Positions 18,699 to 27,028 of a DNA stretch of 64,000 nt are shown here, in pieces. Source of the DNA: Pseudoalteromonas shioyasakiensis. GTDB taxonomy: Bacteria; Pseudomonadota; Gammaproteobacteria; Enterobacterales; Alteromonadaceae. Under the pieces are notes generated by a model. It was given only the letters and a program-made list of their open reading frames with translations. It did not search any database and was not told the DNA's origin. Position 1 is the stretch's first letter. Each line of letters opens with the position of its first letter. The stretch spans positions 2,838,501 through 2,902,500 of the forward strand of contig CP058414.1 in assembly GCA_013391845.1 (NCBI GenBank), read 5' to 3'. Position numbers and translations under genes: made by a program.

Positions 18699-19265
18699 AT
18701 GGCACTTCATATTTTTAACTTTGATGGCACAGGCAATGAGCCAGAAGACATCCTACAAATCGTTAAAAAAGGCAAAAAAGAAGACGATAATATTACCAAC
18801 ATTTTGAAATTTCACTTCATGGCAGGTGGTAATCTTCAGGATGATGAGAATAAAGGTCTATCAATACACAGTAATGTCGATAACTGCTTTTATTACCAAG
18901 ATTTTGGAACCTATAGCAACTGGTGCTCTTTGTTAATTAATCAGCGGATATCGCCTGAAAAAAAAGGCGATCAAGTTATTATCACTGGTTTTTCAAGAGG
19001 AGCAGCCTTAGCCCGCCGTTTTTGCTCAATAATTATTGAAAAATCCCCCTTATTAAATAAACATGCAACACCTTTTATCTATCTCGCAGCATTTGAAATA
19101 GTAATTAGCATTGGTTTGCCTAACTTAAGTAAAGCAGAACGCCCTGACTATGAAGTTGTTTTCGAAGATGGGCATACTATTTTAAAAATAATCAAACAAG
19201 CTACCAACCTCGTCTGCTTAGATGACAAACGTAAAGCATTACTGGAAACAAACATATTGTGCTAA
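18699..19265 (+). CDS. DUF2235 (Tle1-like) alpha/beta hydrolase, apparently shortened
   Basis: The N-terminus FNFDGTGNEPED and the nucleophile elbow GFSRGAALARRF (GxSxG) identify the DUF2235 domain found in type VI secretion phospholipases of the Tle1 type. Near residue 125 the usual Gly-Val-Phe-Asp strand reads AAFEIVISIGLP, with Glu where Asp is expected. The frame then stops at 188 residues, right after LVCLDDKRKALLETN, before the region where the family's late His (GAHSD-like) is normally found. So at most two of the three catalytic residues remain. The ribosome site AAGGAGGAG is strong. Best read as a decayed or trimmed member. No T6SS genes are present in the window. Confidence 0.7.
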   Translation: MALHIFNFDGTGNEPEDILQIVKKGKKEDDNITNILKFHFMAGGNLQDDENKGLSIHSNVDNCFYYQDFGTYSNWCSLLINQRISPEKKGDQVIITGFSRGAALARRFCSIIIEKSPLLNKHATPFIYLAAFEIVISIGLPNLSKAERPDYEVVFEDGHTILKIIKQATNLVCLDDKRKALLETNILC

Positions 19266-19387
19266 CTATAGAAGACTTAACTGAAGAGTAATTTTAAAGG
19301 GTTTAACTAACCTAAAGAATAATAGATTGAATATTCTTTAGGTTAGCGAAAAGTTAAAGTAATTTACTTCAAAAAAAGGAAAACATT

Positions 19388-20263
19388 TTGCAAAAGGTAA
19401 TTTTTTTTGCATTTATTTTTGCTTCGGTCATTTTTGGCTATCAAGCCGTATTCATAGAAAGCAGAAATAAAAAAGACCAACAGGTATCTCTCAATATAAG
19501 TACGGAGTCAAAAATACCATTAAAAAAAGATTCTATTGGACCAAGGGGATGGACTCCAGCAAGAAAAGATGAAGCAGCTCACCTTATACAAGAGAAAAAG
19601 TGTTATACGTCGAAAGAATATAAGACTTTGAAGCATGTAAACGATATAGAAAGTTTTTATACAGATAACTTATTAGACCCTAGCTTTGTAGATCAAGCTT
19701 TAACTTTATTAAGTGAAGCTGAATTAGTGAGTTTGATTAATCAAAGTGAATCTCCTGAAGCAATGTATGTATTGGGAATGAATTATATGTGGCATTCATT
19801 CCATGACAGATTTATGCACCCCTTACTATCCAGAGATCTTTCTTATCGTGCGACAAATGATATTAAAAAATTTGATAAAAATATAATAGTAAAAGCACGG
19901 AAATGGTTATGGCGTGCTTCTGTAAATGGCGCCGTATTAGCATTGTCTGCATATTCTGATACTTTTAAAATAGAGTCAAGATTTGGGGACGATTTTGATG
20001 AAACTACGCTCAAGGAACTAAATTTAAAATCAGAAGCTTATAGTTATGCTGCATTAATCATTTCACCTGGATACGCGGAGGTTGCAGGGGTGGAAAAACC
20101 TTTTGAATTACCTGTTCAGCTTAACGAGGAAATTGAAGGAATTATTACGGAATGGAGGGAAGAACGAACTAGCTTAGGATTTAGTAATACAATCGAAATT
20201 CCAAATCTGGAATTATTTAGAGACTGGCAACCTCTTAACGAAAATATTTGTATTAAACATTGA
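19388..20263 (+). CDS. Envelope protein with degenerate Sel1-like repeats
   Basis: A protein of 291 residues starting with TTG behind AAAAAAGGAAAACAT. The first 20 residues are a signal peptide or signal anchor (MQKVIFFAFIFASVIFGYQA). The central part resembles a Sel1 repeat: SPEAMYVLGMNYMWHSF, then ARKWLWRASVNGAVLALSAY. Sel1 proteins include immunity proteins of type VI lipases, and a shortened DUF2235 lipase lies just upstream; a former immunity role is my inference only. The gene is distinctly AT-rich and lysine-rich compared with its housekeeping neighbours, which suggests transfer. It lies 15 bases ahead of the next gene, so the two form an operon. Confidence 0.65.
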   Translation: MQKVIFFAFIFASVIFGYQAVFIESRNKKDQQVSLNISTESKIPLKKDSIGPRGWTPARKDEAAHLIQEKKCYTSKEYKTLKHVNDIESFYTDNLLDPSFVDQALTLLSEAELVSLINQSESPEAMYVLGMNYMWHSFHDRFMHPLLSRDLSYRATNDIKKFDKNIIVKARKWLWRASVNGAVLALSAYSDTFKIESRFGDDFDETTLKELNLKSEAYSYAALIISPGYAEVAGVEKPFELPVQLNEEIEGIITEWREERTSLGFSNTIEIPNLELFRDWQPLNENICIKH

Positions 20264-20278
20264 AAAGGATAACAAAAA

Positions 20279-21211
20279 ATGATGGATTTATTAGCTCAAA
20301 AATTAATTTTATTACTGATAGTTTTGTGTGCATTCAATACATATGCAGCGAAAACATACAGAGTGGATGTTGAAGCCCCTTATACAGGCGAAATATATAG
20401 TGATGCAAATGAAGTCAGGCGATATTTTGTTCAACAATACACATGGAACGTTATCAATAATAGCGATACTATCATTGCAACATTTAGTAATGGGATAACA
20501 AGGGGATATATAGTTAAAAATAAGCTTTCTTCAGATGCCCTAGCTCCAATAACTGGTGCTCAAGGGGAAACTTGCGACAACAAAGATAAAAATGTTGTTG
20601 GCCCAATTGTATTTAGCTATAGCAATCATTTTGATAATTTAGCTAATGCGGAAAGTGATTGTGGGCCGGACGGTAGTCCTCTTTTGATAGATTTGGGAAA
20701 TAATGGATTTCATTTTTCTTCCACAAATACTGGAGTTACATTTGACCTATTTAACTCGAGTCACTTCAGTGCATTTCAATGGATAGCTGAGGGCAGTGAT
20801 GATGTATTTTTGGCGATTGATGAGAATAGCAACGGTATTATTGATGACGGCTCCGAGCTATTTGGTGAGGGAACTGAACTTCTTAATAGTGGTAAAACTG
20901 CCAAAGATGGGTTCAAAGCATTAAAGCAGTACGACCAGAAAAAGTTCGGGGGTAACACCGATGGTGTTATAAGTGGTAAAGATCGTATATGGGGGAGTTT
21001 GTTGCTTTGGAACGATGTAAACTCCGACGGTATTACTCAAGAAGGTGAGCTATCTCAACCAGGTGAATATGGCATCAAAGAATTTAAGTTGAAATTCAAG
21101 AAACGTGATGTCGTGATAGAGGGAAACAGATTACTTTACTGGTCAAAAGCTATAAAAGAATCTGGTGAACAAATAGATGTAGTCGACGTATTCTTCAAAA
21201 GAATCTACTAA
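20279..21211 (+). CDS. Secreted protein with EF-hand-like calcium-binding segments
   Basis: A signal peptide (MMDLLAQKLILLLIVLCAFNTYA) precedes a mature protein whose second half resembles the domain common near the ends of RTX-type toxins and large adhesins: GSPLLIDLGNNGFHF, then AIDENSNGIIDDGSELFGEG, GFKALKQYD, NTDGVISGKDRIW and NDVNSDGITQEGEL. These Asp-rich loops match EF-hand calcium sites. There are no nonapeptide RTX repeats and no transporter genes. The start is ATGATG after GAAAAGGATAACAAAAA. It is the last gene before the tmRNA gene and shares the AT-rich composition of its neighbour. Role unknown; secretion or surface location is likely. Confidence 0.7.
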   Translation: MMDLLAQKLILLLIVLCAFNTYAAKTYRVDVEAPYTGEIYSDANEVRRYFVQQYTWNVINNSDTIIATFSNGITRGYIVKNKLSSDALAPITGAQGETCDNKDKNVVGPIVFSYSNHFDNLANAESDCGPDGSPLLIDLGNNGFHFSSTNTGVTFDLFNSSHFSAFQWIAEGSDDVFLAIDENSNGIIDDGSELFGEGTELLNSGKTAKDGFKALKQYDQKKFGGNTDGVISGKDRIWGSLLLWNDVNSDGITQEGELSQPGEYGIKEFKLKFKKRDVVIEGNRLLYWSKAIKESGEQIDVVDVFFKRIY

Positions 21212-21636
21212 TTAAATAAAGTTGTATAATGACATCGCTCTGGCTATGATTTGACATAAATCAGTCAGGGCGATTTTATATCTTTCAGCAAAAAGGCTTA
21301 ATTGACTGTTCTAAAAGCCCTCCCTCTATCAGGCGAGCTCATCTCATCCACCTTAGAGCAGAAGAAGGTTAATGAATTACTTAGTTGGTGCTGATAAAAT
21401 GGTTTTAGGAATCTAAAGTGCTTTTTTAACAAGCTAAGTCTAACAACAAACTTTCTGGTCAAATTCTCCCCTGTAATTCTGAAGCCGTTGAATATGTAAC
21501 AATAAAGTTTGTAATTAGAGTCGTAATAAATACTGCTAGAAAAAATTGGATTTTTGACAGAGCAAAAGCGGCTTCTAATAAAGGTTTAATAATTGCCTAA
21601 GGCTAAGTAAAATTGATACTTTGAAAATCGCGTAAT
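21212..21636. other. Gap between the accessory patch and the tmRNA gene
   Basis: About 425 bp of AT-rich DNA directly behind the 3' end of the tmRNA gene. A 30-codon open frame (21302-21394) is too short and isolated to call a gene. No integrase, direct repeat of the tmRNA end or insertion sequence is recognisable. Confidence 0.4.
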
Positions 21637-21667
21637 AAAAAAGGCTGCTCTGAGAGCAGCCTTTTTC
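21637..21667 (-). terminator. Terminator of the tmRNA gene
   Basis: The stem GGCTGCTCTGAGAGCAGCC begins twelve bases after the tmRNA 3' end and is flanked by A- and T-tracts. Confidence 0.9.
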
Positions 21668-21672
21668 ATATT

Positions 21673-22031
21673 TGGTGGAGCTGGGGGGATTTGAACCCCC
21701 GTCCGAAAAGCCTCGACCTTTGGTACTACATGCTTAGTATCGTCTTTTAGTTAACCTTATACAGCTCGGACGAACACGATCTGCAAAGGCGAGGCCGCTT
21801 AGTTTTAGCCCTTCAACCCCGGCCAGGGTTTCCGTAGCGAGTCCGTGTAGGGTGACACTTCAGAACCGGGTCCACAGACATACACCGGAGAAGTGCTAGC
21901 GGGCTATTATGCCGCTAGAGCGTAGTTATCGTCGTTTGCGATTACTTTAAATTGCGGCTTTTTTACGAGGCCAACCGCACCTCGACATGCACCTCGGGCG
22001 TCTTGAATTCCGTCGAATCCTAATCAGCCCC
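21673..22031 (-). ncRNA. ssrA: Transfer-messenger RNA (tmRNA)
   Basis: Rescues stalled ribosomes together with SmpB and tags the broken protein for proteolysis. The 5' end GGGGCTGATTAGGATTCGAC pairs with the 3' end, which carries a T-arm (GGTTCAAATCC), AGCTCC and an encoded CCA. The tag frame lies at 21907-21939 and reads ANDDNYALAA then stop; the resume codon follows an Ala supplied by the tRNA domain. The length of 359 bases is normal. Its 3' end, a frequent integration site for islands, faces the accessory patch at 18.7-21.2 kb. Confidence 0.97.
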
Positions 22032-22308
22032 TGAATTTGGTATCTCATTCAGAGTGTTCACGCAGTATAACTGAGTAGCCTATTCATACTCAAGGTATTA
22101 ATCGGGAAATTTTTGCTAAGTGCCTTTAGATGCTGAATTTTTAAGCAAGAAAAGACTCTTTTTATACATATTTTTACATTTAATGCATACATTATCTTAA
22201 CATAGTACAAAAGTTGTGCTGAAATAGGAAACGTTGTTACCCTTCTCTAAAATAACCTGTAACAACACATAACTATAATAACAGGCAGTTTTTTACAGGG
22301 CTTTTCAG

Positions 22309-23934
22309 ATGTCGATGTTTTCATTCGATGAACAAAGCGGCTATGTCTCTTTGTGTGAGCATCCTCGAGATGCGGGTTTTCCAACTACCAGTACTCAGTT
22401 AATTGAATTACTTGAGCAGTCTCCTTATGCCAGCTACGAATATATTGATGCTAATATTGGCAAGTTGTTTACACCGAGCAGCCAATATCAAACCCAATCT
22501 TTGGTAGTTGCTAAAGCGGTTGATGCTCATCTTGAAGTTAAAGTCGATGCTAAAAACATGGTGGTTGAAGCAAATCTAACAACGGCGCGTGGCGGTCAAA
22601 TTGTAAGTATGGATATGGCTCAAGAGGTACTTGCAGAAGCAGGTGTTATTAAAGGCATTAGTATGCGCGCCCTCGATACATTCTTAGGCCAACAATTTAA
22701 ACAACCACCAGGCGCGCATTACAGCGCAATAGTAGCCCATGGCAGAATGCCCAAAGAAGGCACTGATGCTAAATTCGTTCGTTTATGCTCAACAGCACAA
22801 GACCGCGTACTGAGCCCACAAGCTACCTCTGGCGGTAAAGTCGATATGCGTAATTTGGGTGCCATTATTACCGTTAAACCTGGCACACCATTGATGCAAA
22901 GAGTTGCTGCAACACCCGGTGAAGATGGCTTTACGGTATTTGGTGATGTAATGCCTGCAAAACCCGGTAAAGACTTCCCTCTTGAGCCATTCGAAGGGAC
23001 GCGTATTGATCCAAATAATAGTGATATGCTGATTGCCGATGCTAAGGGTGTGCCTGTTGCCCTACCCCGCGGTATGCGAGTTGATGATGTATTGTGTTTT
23101 CATCATGTTGATGTAAGTACTGGTCATGTGGAGTTTGATGGCAGTGTCATTATCAGTGGTGATGTAAAAGATGGAATGCGAGTTAAAGCCACGGGTGATA
23201 TCACCGTATTAGGTTTTGTTGAATCAGCCACAATTGAGAGTAAAAGTGAAGTCACCGTTATGCTAGGGGCTGTTGGTAGAAAACGTGAGAACGTCGAAAA
23301 CTTTACTTGCAACATAACGGCTTCGCGCACTATTTCTGTTGGTTATGCTCAGTACTGCCATATAAAAACAGAGCAAGATTTATTCATCGAGCGCCAAGCC
23401 TTACATTGTGATTTAAGCGCTCGCCGCCTAATTCGTGTTGGCAAAGCCAACAATCCGCGAGGCAAAATTATTGGGGGTAATATTTTAGATGCCATGCGAA
23501 TTGAAACTGGCGAGCTCGGGGCACCATCTGGTACTAAAACACGAGTATTCATTGCTCAGTACTGGCATGATTTACGCCAGAAGCAGCAACAAATTAATGA
23601 TTTTGAAAAGTTATTAGCAACGAAAGCAGCTGCTTTACAACAAGCGCGAAAAAAAGCCAATAAAATATCAGACCCAGCCCAGCGTGCTCATTATATTAAT
23701 AAGATCACAGCCAGCGAGCAGCAGATTAAAATAAAATCGGCAAATACAAAGAAAAAGAAACACTTAGTCAAAACTAAGATTGCCCGCTTATTAGCAACAA
23801 GTCGTTTAAAAGTGAATGAATTAATGCATCCTGGGGTGGAACTTAAGATTGCGCAAGAGAGTAAACAGTTTTCACGTATTTACCCTCCTAACATGGTGCG
23901 GTTTTTTGAAGGAAAGATCACTCAGTCGTTTTAG
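22309..23934 (+). CDS. FapA-like protein with DUF342 beta-helix domain
   Basis: A cytoplasmic protein of 541 residues of the DUF342 (FapA) family. The central part has the repeated beta-helix pattern ([45 protein letters not shown]). A C-terminal coiled coil follows (about 415-500), rich in Lys, Gln and Ala. Family members influence flagellar assembly or polymer export in Vibrio and relatives; here motY lies two genes away, which is compatible with a motility role but proves little. It is monocistronic, and its last 17 bases overlap the convergent rnt gene. Confidence 0.85.
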   Translation: MSMFSFDEQSGYVSLCEHPRDAGFPTTSTQLIELLEQSPYASYEYIDANIGKLFTPSSQYQTQSLVVAKAVDAHLEVKVDAKNMVVEANLTTARGGQIVSMDMAQEVLAEAGVIKGISMRALDTFLGQQFKQPPGAHYSAIVAHGRMPKEGTDAKFVRLCSTAQDRVLSPQATSGGKVDMRNLGAIITVKPGTPLMQRVAATPGEDGFTVFGDVMPAKPGKDFPLEPFEGTRIDPNNSDMLIADAKGVPVALPRGMRVDDVLCFHHVDVSTGHVEFDGSVIISGDVKDGMRVKATGDITVLGFVESATIESKSEVTVMLGAVGRKRENVENFTCNITASRTISVGYAQYCHIKTEQDLFIERQALHCDLSARRLIRVGKANNPRGKIIGGNILDAMRIETGELGAPSGTKTRVFIAQYWHDLRQKQQQINDFEKLLATKAAALQQARKKANKISDPAQRAHYINKITASEQQIKIKSANTKKKKHLVKTKIARLLATSRLKVNELMHPGVELKIAQESKQFSRIYPPNMVRFFEGKITQSF

Positions 23935-24598
23935 CGGCTGAGTCTTGCTCTTCTTCTGTTGCTTCAGTTTCAGGCAATGGCCAACCACCTAGTTGTTGCC
24001 AGCGGTTTACAATTAAACAAAACAATTCTGCTGTGCGCTCGGTATCATAAAGTGCTGAGTGAGCTTGTTTATTGTCAAACTCAATACCGGCAGTTCTACA
24101 CGCTTTGGCTAAAACAGTTTGCCCTAATGCAAGCCCCGCAAGTGATGTGGTATCAAAGCTAACAAATGGATGAAATGGCGTACGTTTAATTTTACAACGC
24201 TCAATTGCTGCATTTAAAAAGCCATGATCAAACGCTGCATTATGGGCCACTACAACTGAACGCTGACAACCTGCTGCTTTTTGTGCCTTACGCACTACTT
24301 TGCAGATTTCTTTAATCGCCTCTTCCTCAGGTACAGCGCCACGAAGTGCAGAGAAAGGGTCAATACCATTAAACTCAATGGCTGCTTGTTCGATATTAGC
24401 GCCTTCAAATGGCTCAACATGAAAATGCACAGTATGATCAATACTTAACACGCCATCGTCATCCATTTTAAGTACAGATGCAGCAATTTCTAATAACGCA
24501 TCGGTCTCTTTGTTAAAACCTGCGGTTTCAACATCAATCACAACAGGAAAAAAGCCACGAAAGCGTTTTGCGAAAAGAGTTTGTTCAGTATTTTCCAT
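23918..24598 (-). CDS. rnt: Ribonuclease T
   Basis: A 3'-5' exoribonuclease that trims the ends of tRNA and other stable RNAs. All DEDDh motifs are present: VIDVETAGF (Exo I, Asp and Glu), [12 protein letters not shown] (Exo II) and HSALYDTE (Exo III, with His and Asp). The [17 protein letters not shown] start is nearly identical to that of E. coli RNase T. The frame is open from a GTG at 24646, but the ATG at 24598 gives the usual lead of about 12 residues before RFRGF, and AAGAAG lies in front of it, so I chose 226 residues. It is divergent from motY, an arrangement also known in Shewanella and Vibrio. Confidence 0.93.
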   Translation of the reverse strand: MENTEQTLFAKRFRGFFPVVIDVETAGFNKETDALLEIAASVLKMDDDGVLSIDHTVHFHVEPFEGANIEQAAIEFNGIDPFSALRGAVPEEEAIKEICKVVRKAQKAAGCQRSVVVAHNAAFDHGFLNAAIERCKIKRTPFHPFVSFDTTSLAGLALGQTVLAKACRTAGIEFDNKQAHSALYDTERTAELFCLIVNRWQQLGGWPLPETEATEEEQDSAAKTTE

Positions 24599-24814
24599 AG
24601 TCTTCTTGGTTTGCCAGTGTAAGCTGGCTATTATGTCAAAAACCACGGCTACTCTGCTAGAGTAAATAGTGTGAAATCGCAGATTCTTACTTAGCTTTTA
24701 GGCACATTACTTGCTTTAAAATAATCAGCTAGCCCAGTGTTTAGTGTTCTTATGCTATTAAACACAAAAATTGCCAATTATTTGGCATTGATGATTTGTT
24801 GGAGAATTACCGTG

Positions 24815-25693
24815 ATGAAGCTTTCATTACTTCCTTTAAGCCTAGGCCTATTAACCTCAGTTGCAAGTATAAATGCGCATGCAGCCATGCGTGAATATAC
24901 CGCTAATGCTGATATGTCGAACTGGCAAATGGTTAAAACATCTCGCTTAGAATGCCAATTAAATCATGAAGTTCCTTACTATGGTGAAGCAATTTTCAGC
25001 ACCACTGCCAGTAAAAATAAAGACGTAAACTTTAACCTTGATATGGTCGTACGCCCAGACAACTACAGTATTGCAGGTCTAAAAGCTGTACCTCCTAGTT
25101 GGCGTGCAGGAATGCCTGCTCGCGACTTGGCGAATATGAAGCTATTACGTAAGTTTGATGGCGAGCTTGGCAATAAAACCGCTTGGGAAATGCTTACCGA
25201 ACTTGAAAAAGGTTATCAACCTACATTTTATTACCAAGACTGGCAAAACAGTGCCGATAAAATTGCCGTTGGCTTATCGAGTGTTAACTTTAAACAAGCA
25301 TATTGGGCGTTTTTACAATGCCGAGATGCTATGCTGCCATACAGCTTTGAGGATATTTCGTTCACAATCATGAATTATGAACCTAATACCAGCAAGCTAA
25401 CTAAATCATCGCAAAAACGCTTGGATAAAATTGGCGAGTACTTAAAGTACGACACCAACATTGAATCTATTTCAATATCATCTTACACCGATAGCTACGG
25501 TGGTCGCTGGAACAACCTAGAGCTATCGAAAAAACGCGCGAAGGCCATTAAAGATTACATTGTTAGTTTAGGGATTGATGAAAGCAAAGTAGATACCGAT
25601 GGTTACGGTGAAAAGCGCCATGTCGCCAGCAATGACAACATTTTAGACCGAAACAAAAACCGTCGTTTAGTCATTCAAATTGCAAAAATGTAG
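24815..25693 (+). CDS. motY: MotY, T-ring protein of the sodium-driven flagellar motor
   Basis: Forms the periplasmic T ring that anchors the PomA/PomB stator around the polar flagellar motor. The signal peptide is clear (MKLSLLPLSLGLLTSVASINAHA) and decides the start at 24815, behind TTGGAGAATTACC; an open frame extends upstream to 24737 without support. The N-terminal stator-associating domain has REYTANADMSNWQM and LNHEVPYYGEAIF, and the C-terminal OmpA-like peptidoglycan-binding domain has SYTDSYGGRWNNLELSKKRA and GYGEKRHVASN. The length of 292 residues matches Vibrio MotY. Its presence implies Na+-driven polar flagella. Confidence 0.93.
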   Translation: MKLSLLPLSLGLLTSVASINAHAAMREYTANADMSNWQMVKTSRLECQLNHEVPYYGEAIFSTTASKNKDVNFNLDMVVRPDNYSIAGLKAVPPSWRAGMPARDLANMKLLRKFDGELGNKTAWEMLTELEKGYQPTFYYQDWQNSADKIAVGLSSVNFKQAYWAFLQCRDAMLPYSFEDISFTIMNYEPNTSKLTKSSQKRLDKIGEYLKYDTNIESISISSYTDSYGGRWNNLELSKKRAKAIKDYIVSLGIDESKVDTDGYGEKRHVASNDNILDRNKNRRLVIQIAKM

Positions 25694-25717
25694 TAGCCGC
25701 CGTAGCGGCTACTTGCC

Positions 25718-26623
25718 TTAACTCATTTCTACCGACTTCACGCGTTTAAAGCGCTTTAGCCACTTATCCCCAAACTGAAAAAACGCTAGGCTAACCATAA
25801 TGATTGTCGCGCCAACAATCAGTGCTTGGTCAATTGGTTCAGCGTTAAGCAAACCACCAATCGCGATTGCAAAACTTGGCGTGATCAAAGTTGTTAACGC
25901 TACTGTGCTGGCGTTCAACTTTTGCAAGACATGAAAATAAGCCAGCGCACCTATTAATGAACCAAACACGCCTAAGTAAACAATTGAGTACAGTGACTTT
26001 GCACTCCATACTTGGCTATTTAGTTGACCATCTACAAGCAACCAAGTAATAAAAAACAGTGGGGTTACAAATACCAAAGCACCAAATGTTGTAGCCATTG
26101 GGTGAATGGCTATTCTTACTCGCTTGATCATCACACCACTTAAGCTAAAAAAGCACACTGCCATAAACACATATAACAGGCCACTTAACTGCTCTACTCC
26201 ACCTTGAATATGGCGTTGGCTCACTAAAAACAAACCAATTAAGGCACAGCCAAGTGCGCTAAGCTTAATGGCACTAAACTTAGGCTCGTTCAGAATCTTT
26301 TGCGCAAGTAAGCCCGATAAGATCGGTGCAAGGCCAAACATCAATGATATTAAGCCTGAAGGCACAGTTTTAGCAGCCATGTAGCTTAATAACATACCAC
26401 CAAAAATACCTATGCTTGAATAGCCATAAAGGAATAAAGCACGCCGATGCCAAGGTACTCGAATGTTGGCTACAGCAACGACAAACGAAGCCAACACCAG
26501 CCCCACCAGCATGCGTAAAAACACAGCCAGGGTTGGTGCTACCGTTTCACTACTCCAAACAATACCCAGTGGTGTTGTTGACCAAATCACCACCATTAAA
26601 AAATATGAGGCTTTAACAGGCAC
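25718..26623 (-). CDS. EamA/DMT family exporter
   Basis: An inner-membrane exporter of the drug/metabolite superfamily, with ten predicted helices arranged as two EamA repeats (about 8-135 and 150-290). The first repeat contains TPLGIVWSSETVAPTLAVFL and the second SLSGVMIKRVRIAIHP. Family members export amino acids or their derivatives, for example cysteine and O-acetylserine by E. coli EamA, threonine by RhtA. The start is GTG at 26623 behind AAAGGAATAAGCTT. Some 200 bp upstream there is a promoter, a 27-codon leader frame and alternative hairpins, so expression is probably attenuated. The substrate is not known; the Cys-Cys codons in the leader suggest a sulfur amino acid, as an inference. 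Confidence 0.9.
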   Translation of the reverse strand: MPVKASYFLMVVIWSTTPLGIVWSSETVAPTLAVFLRMLVGLVLASFVVAVANIRVPWHRRALFLYGYSSIGIFGGMLLSYMAAKTVPSGLISLMFGLAPILSGLLAQKILNEPKFSAIKLSALGCALIGLFLVSQRHIQGGVEQLSGLLYVFMAVCFFSLSGVMIKRVRIAIHPMATTFGALVFVTPLFFITWLLVDGQLNSQVWSAKSLYSIVYLGVFGSLIGALAYFHVLQKLNASTVALTTLITPSFAIAIGGLLNAEPIDQALIVGATIIMVSLAFFQFGDKWLKRFKRVKSVEMS

Positions 26624-26646
26624 AAGCTTATTCCTTTAAAAAGGCG

Positions 26647-26724
26647 AAAAAAGCGGAAGAGAATTTAAAAGGGAAATAACCAACCGCTTAGAACGCGGTT
26701 AGTAATACTTACTTAATTAACCGC
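26647..26724 (-). promoter_or_regulatory. Candidate transcription attenuator of the EamA exporter
   Basis: Read on the reverse strand, four segments can pair in two exclusive ways. Segment 1 is GCGGTTA (26718-26724, overlapping the last codons and stop of the leader frame). Segment 2 is TAACCGC (26695-26701), segment 3 AAGCGGTT (26682-26689) and segment 4 CCGCTT followed by four more T (26647-26656). Pairs 1:2 and 3:4 give a protector hairpin plus a terminator; 2:3 gives an antiterminator. This is the classical layout of amino acid operon attenuators. Confidence 0.55.
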
Positions 26725-26800
26725 AGCACATAACAGACCACACGACTGACGAAGTCAGGCGCATACAATTGTTTGTTGGTCGTTGGTTTAGCTGCATCAT
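26717..26800 (-). CDS. Candidate leader peptide of the EamA exporter, 27 residues
   Basis: A short frame MMQLNQRPTNNCMRL followed by TSSVVWSVMCCG and stop. It begins about 24 bases after the predicted transcription start and ends inside the first pairing segment of the attenuator. The two adjacent Cys codons stand immediately before Gly and stop, where a slow ribosome would mask segment 1. No convincing ribosome site precedes the ATGATG start, which is the main weakness. It would act by being translated, not as a product. Confidence 0.45.
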   Translation of the reverse strand: MMQLNQRPTNNCMRLTSSVVWSVMCCG

Positions 26801-26830
26801 GGTATTTAAAAAGTAAGTTGAAGAAGCTTA

Positions 26831-26859
26831 AGAATCCGCCTAAATGGTGATTTTGTCAA
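26831..26859 (-). promoter_or_regulatory. Promoter of the EamA leader transcript
   Basis: The -35 box TTGACA (26854-26859) is perfect, the spacer is 17 bases and the -10 is GATTCT (26831-26836), a weak match. Transcription would start near 26824. Confidence 0.55.
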
Positions 26860-27028
26860 CACTAATACTCATGCTATTTGGCAAAAAGTTCTTTGCTGAT
26901 TTCAACAGCCTGTTTGCACATGTAAATCATAGGTTACATTTAATTTCTTTGATTTATAACAAAACTATTTAAGTTTTGTTAAACAAGTTATATCTTGCTT
27001 GCCTCTCACGAAGTTTAAGGGTCATAAA

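Noticed and set aside
21302..21394. A 30-residue frame starting with TTG near the tmRNA gene (ends KKVNELLSWC)
   Set aside because: It has plausible amino acid composition and an upstream AAAAAGG, but is too short, and no homologue or context supports it. It may be the remnant of a lost gene.
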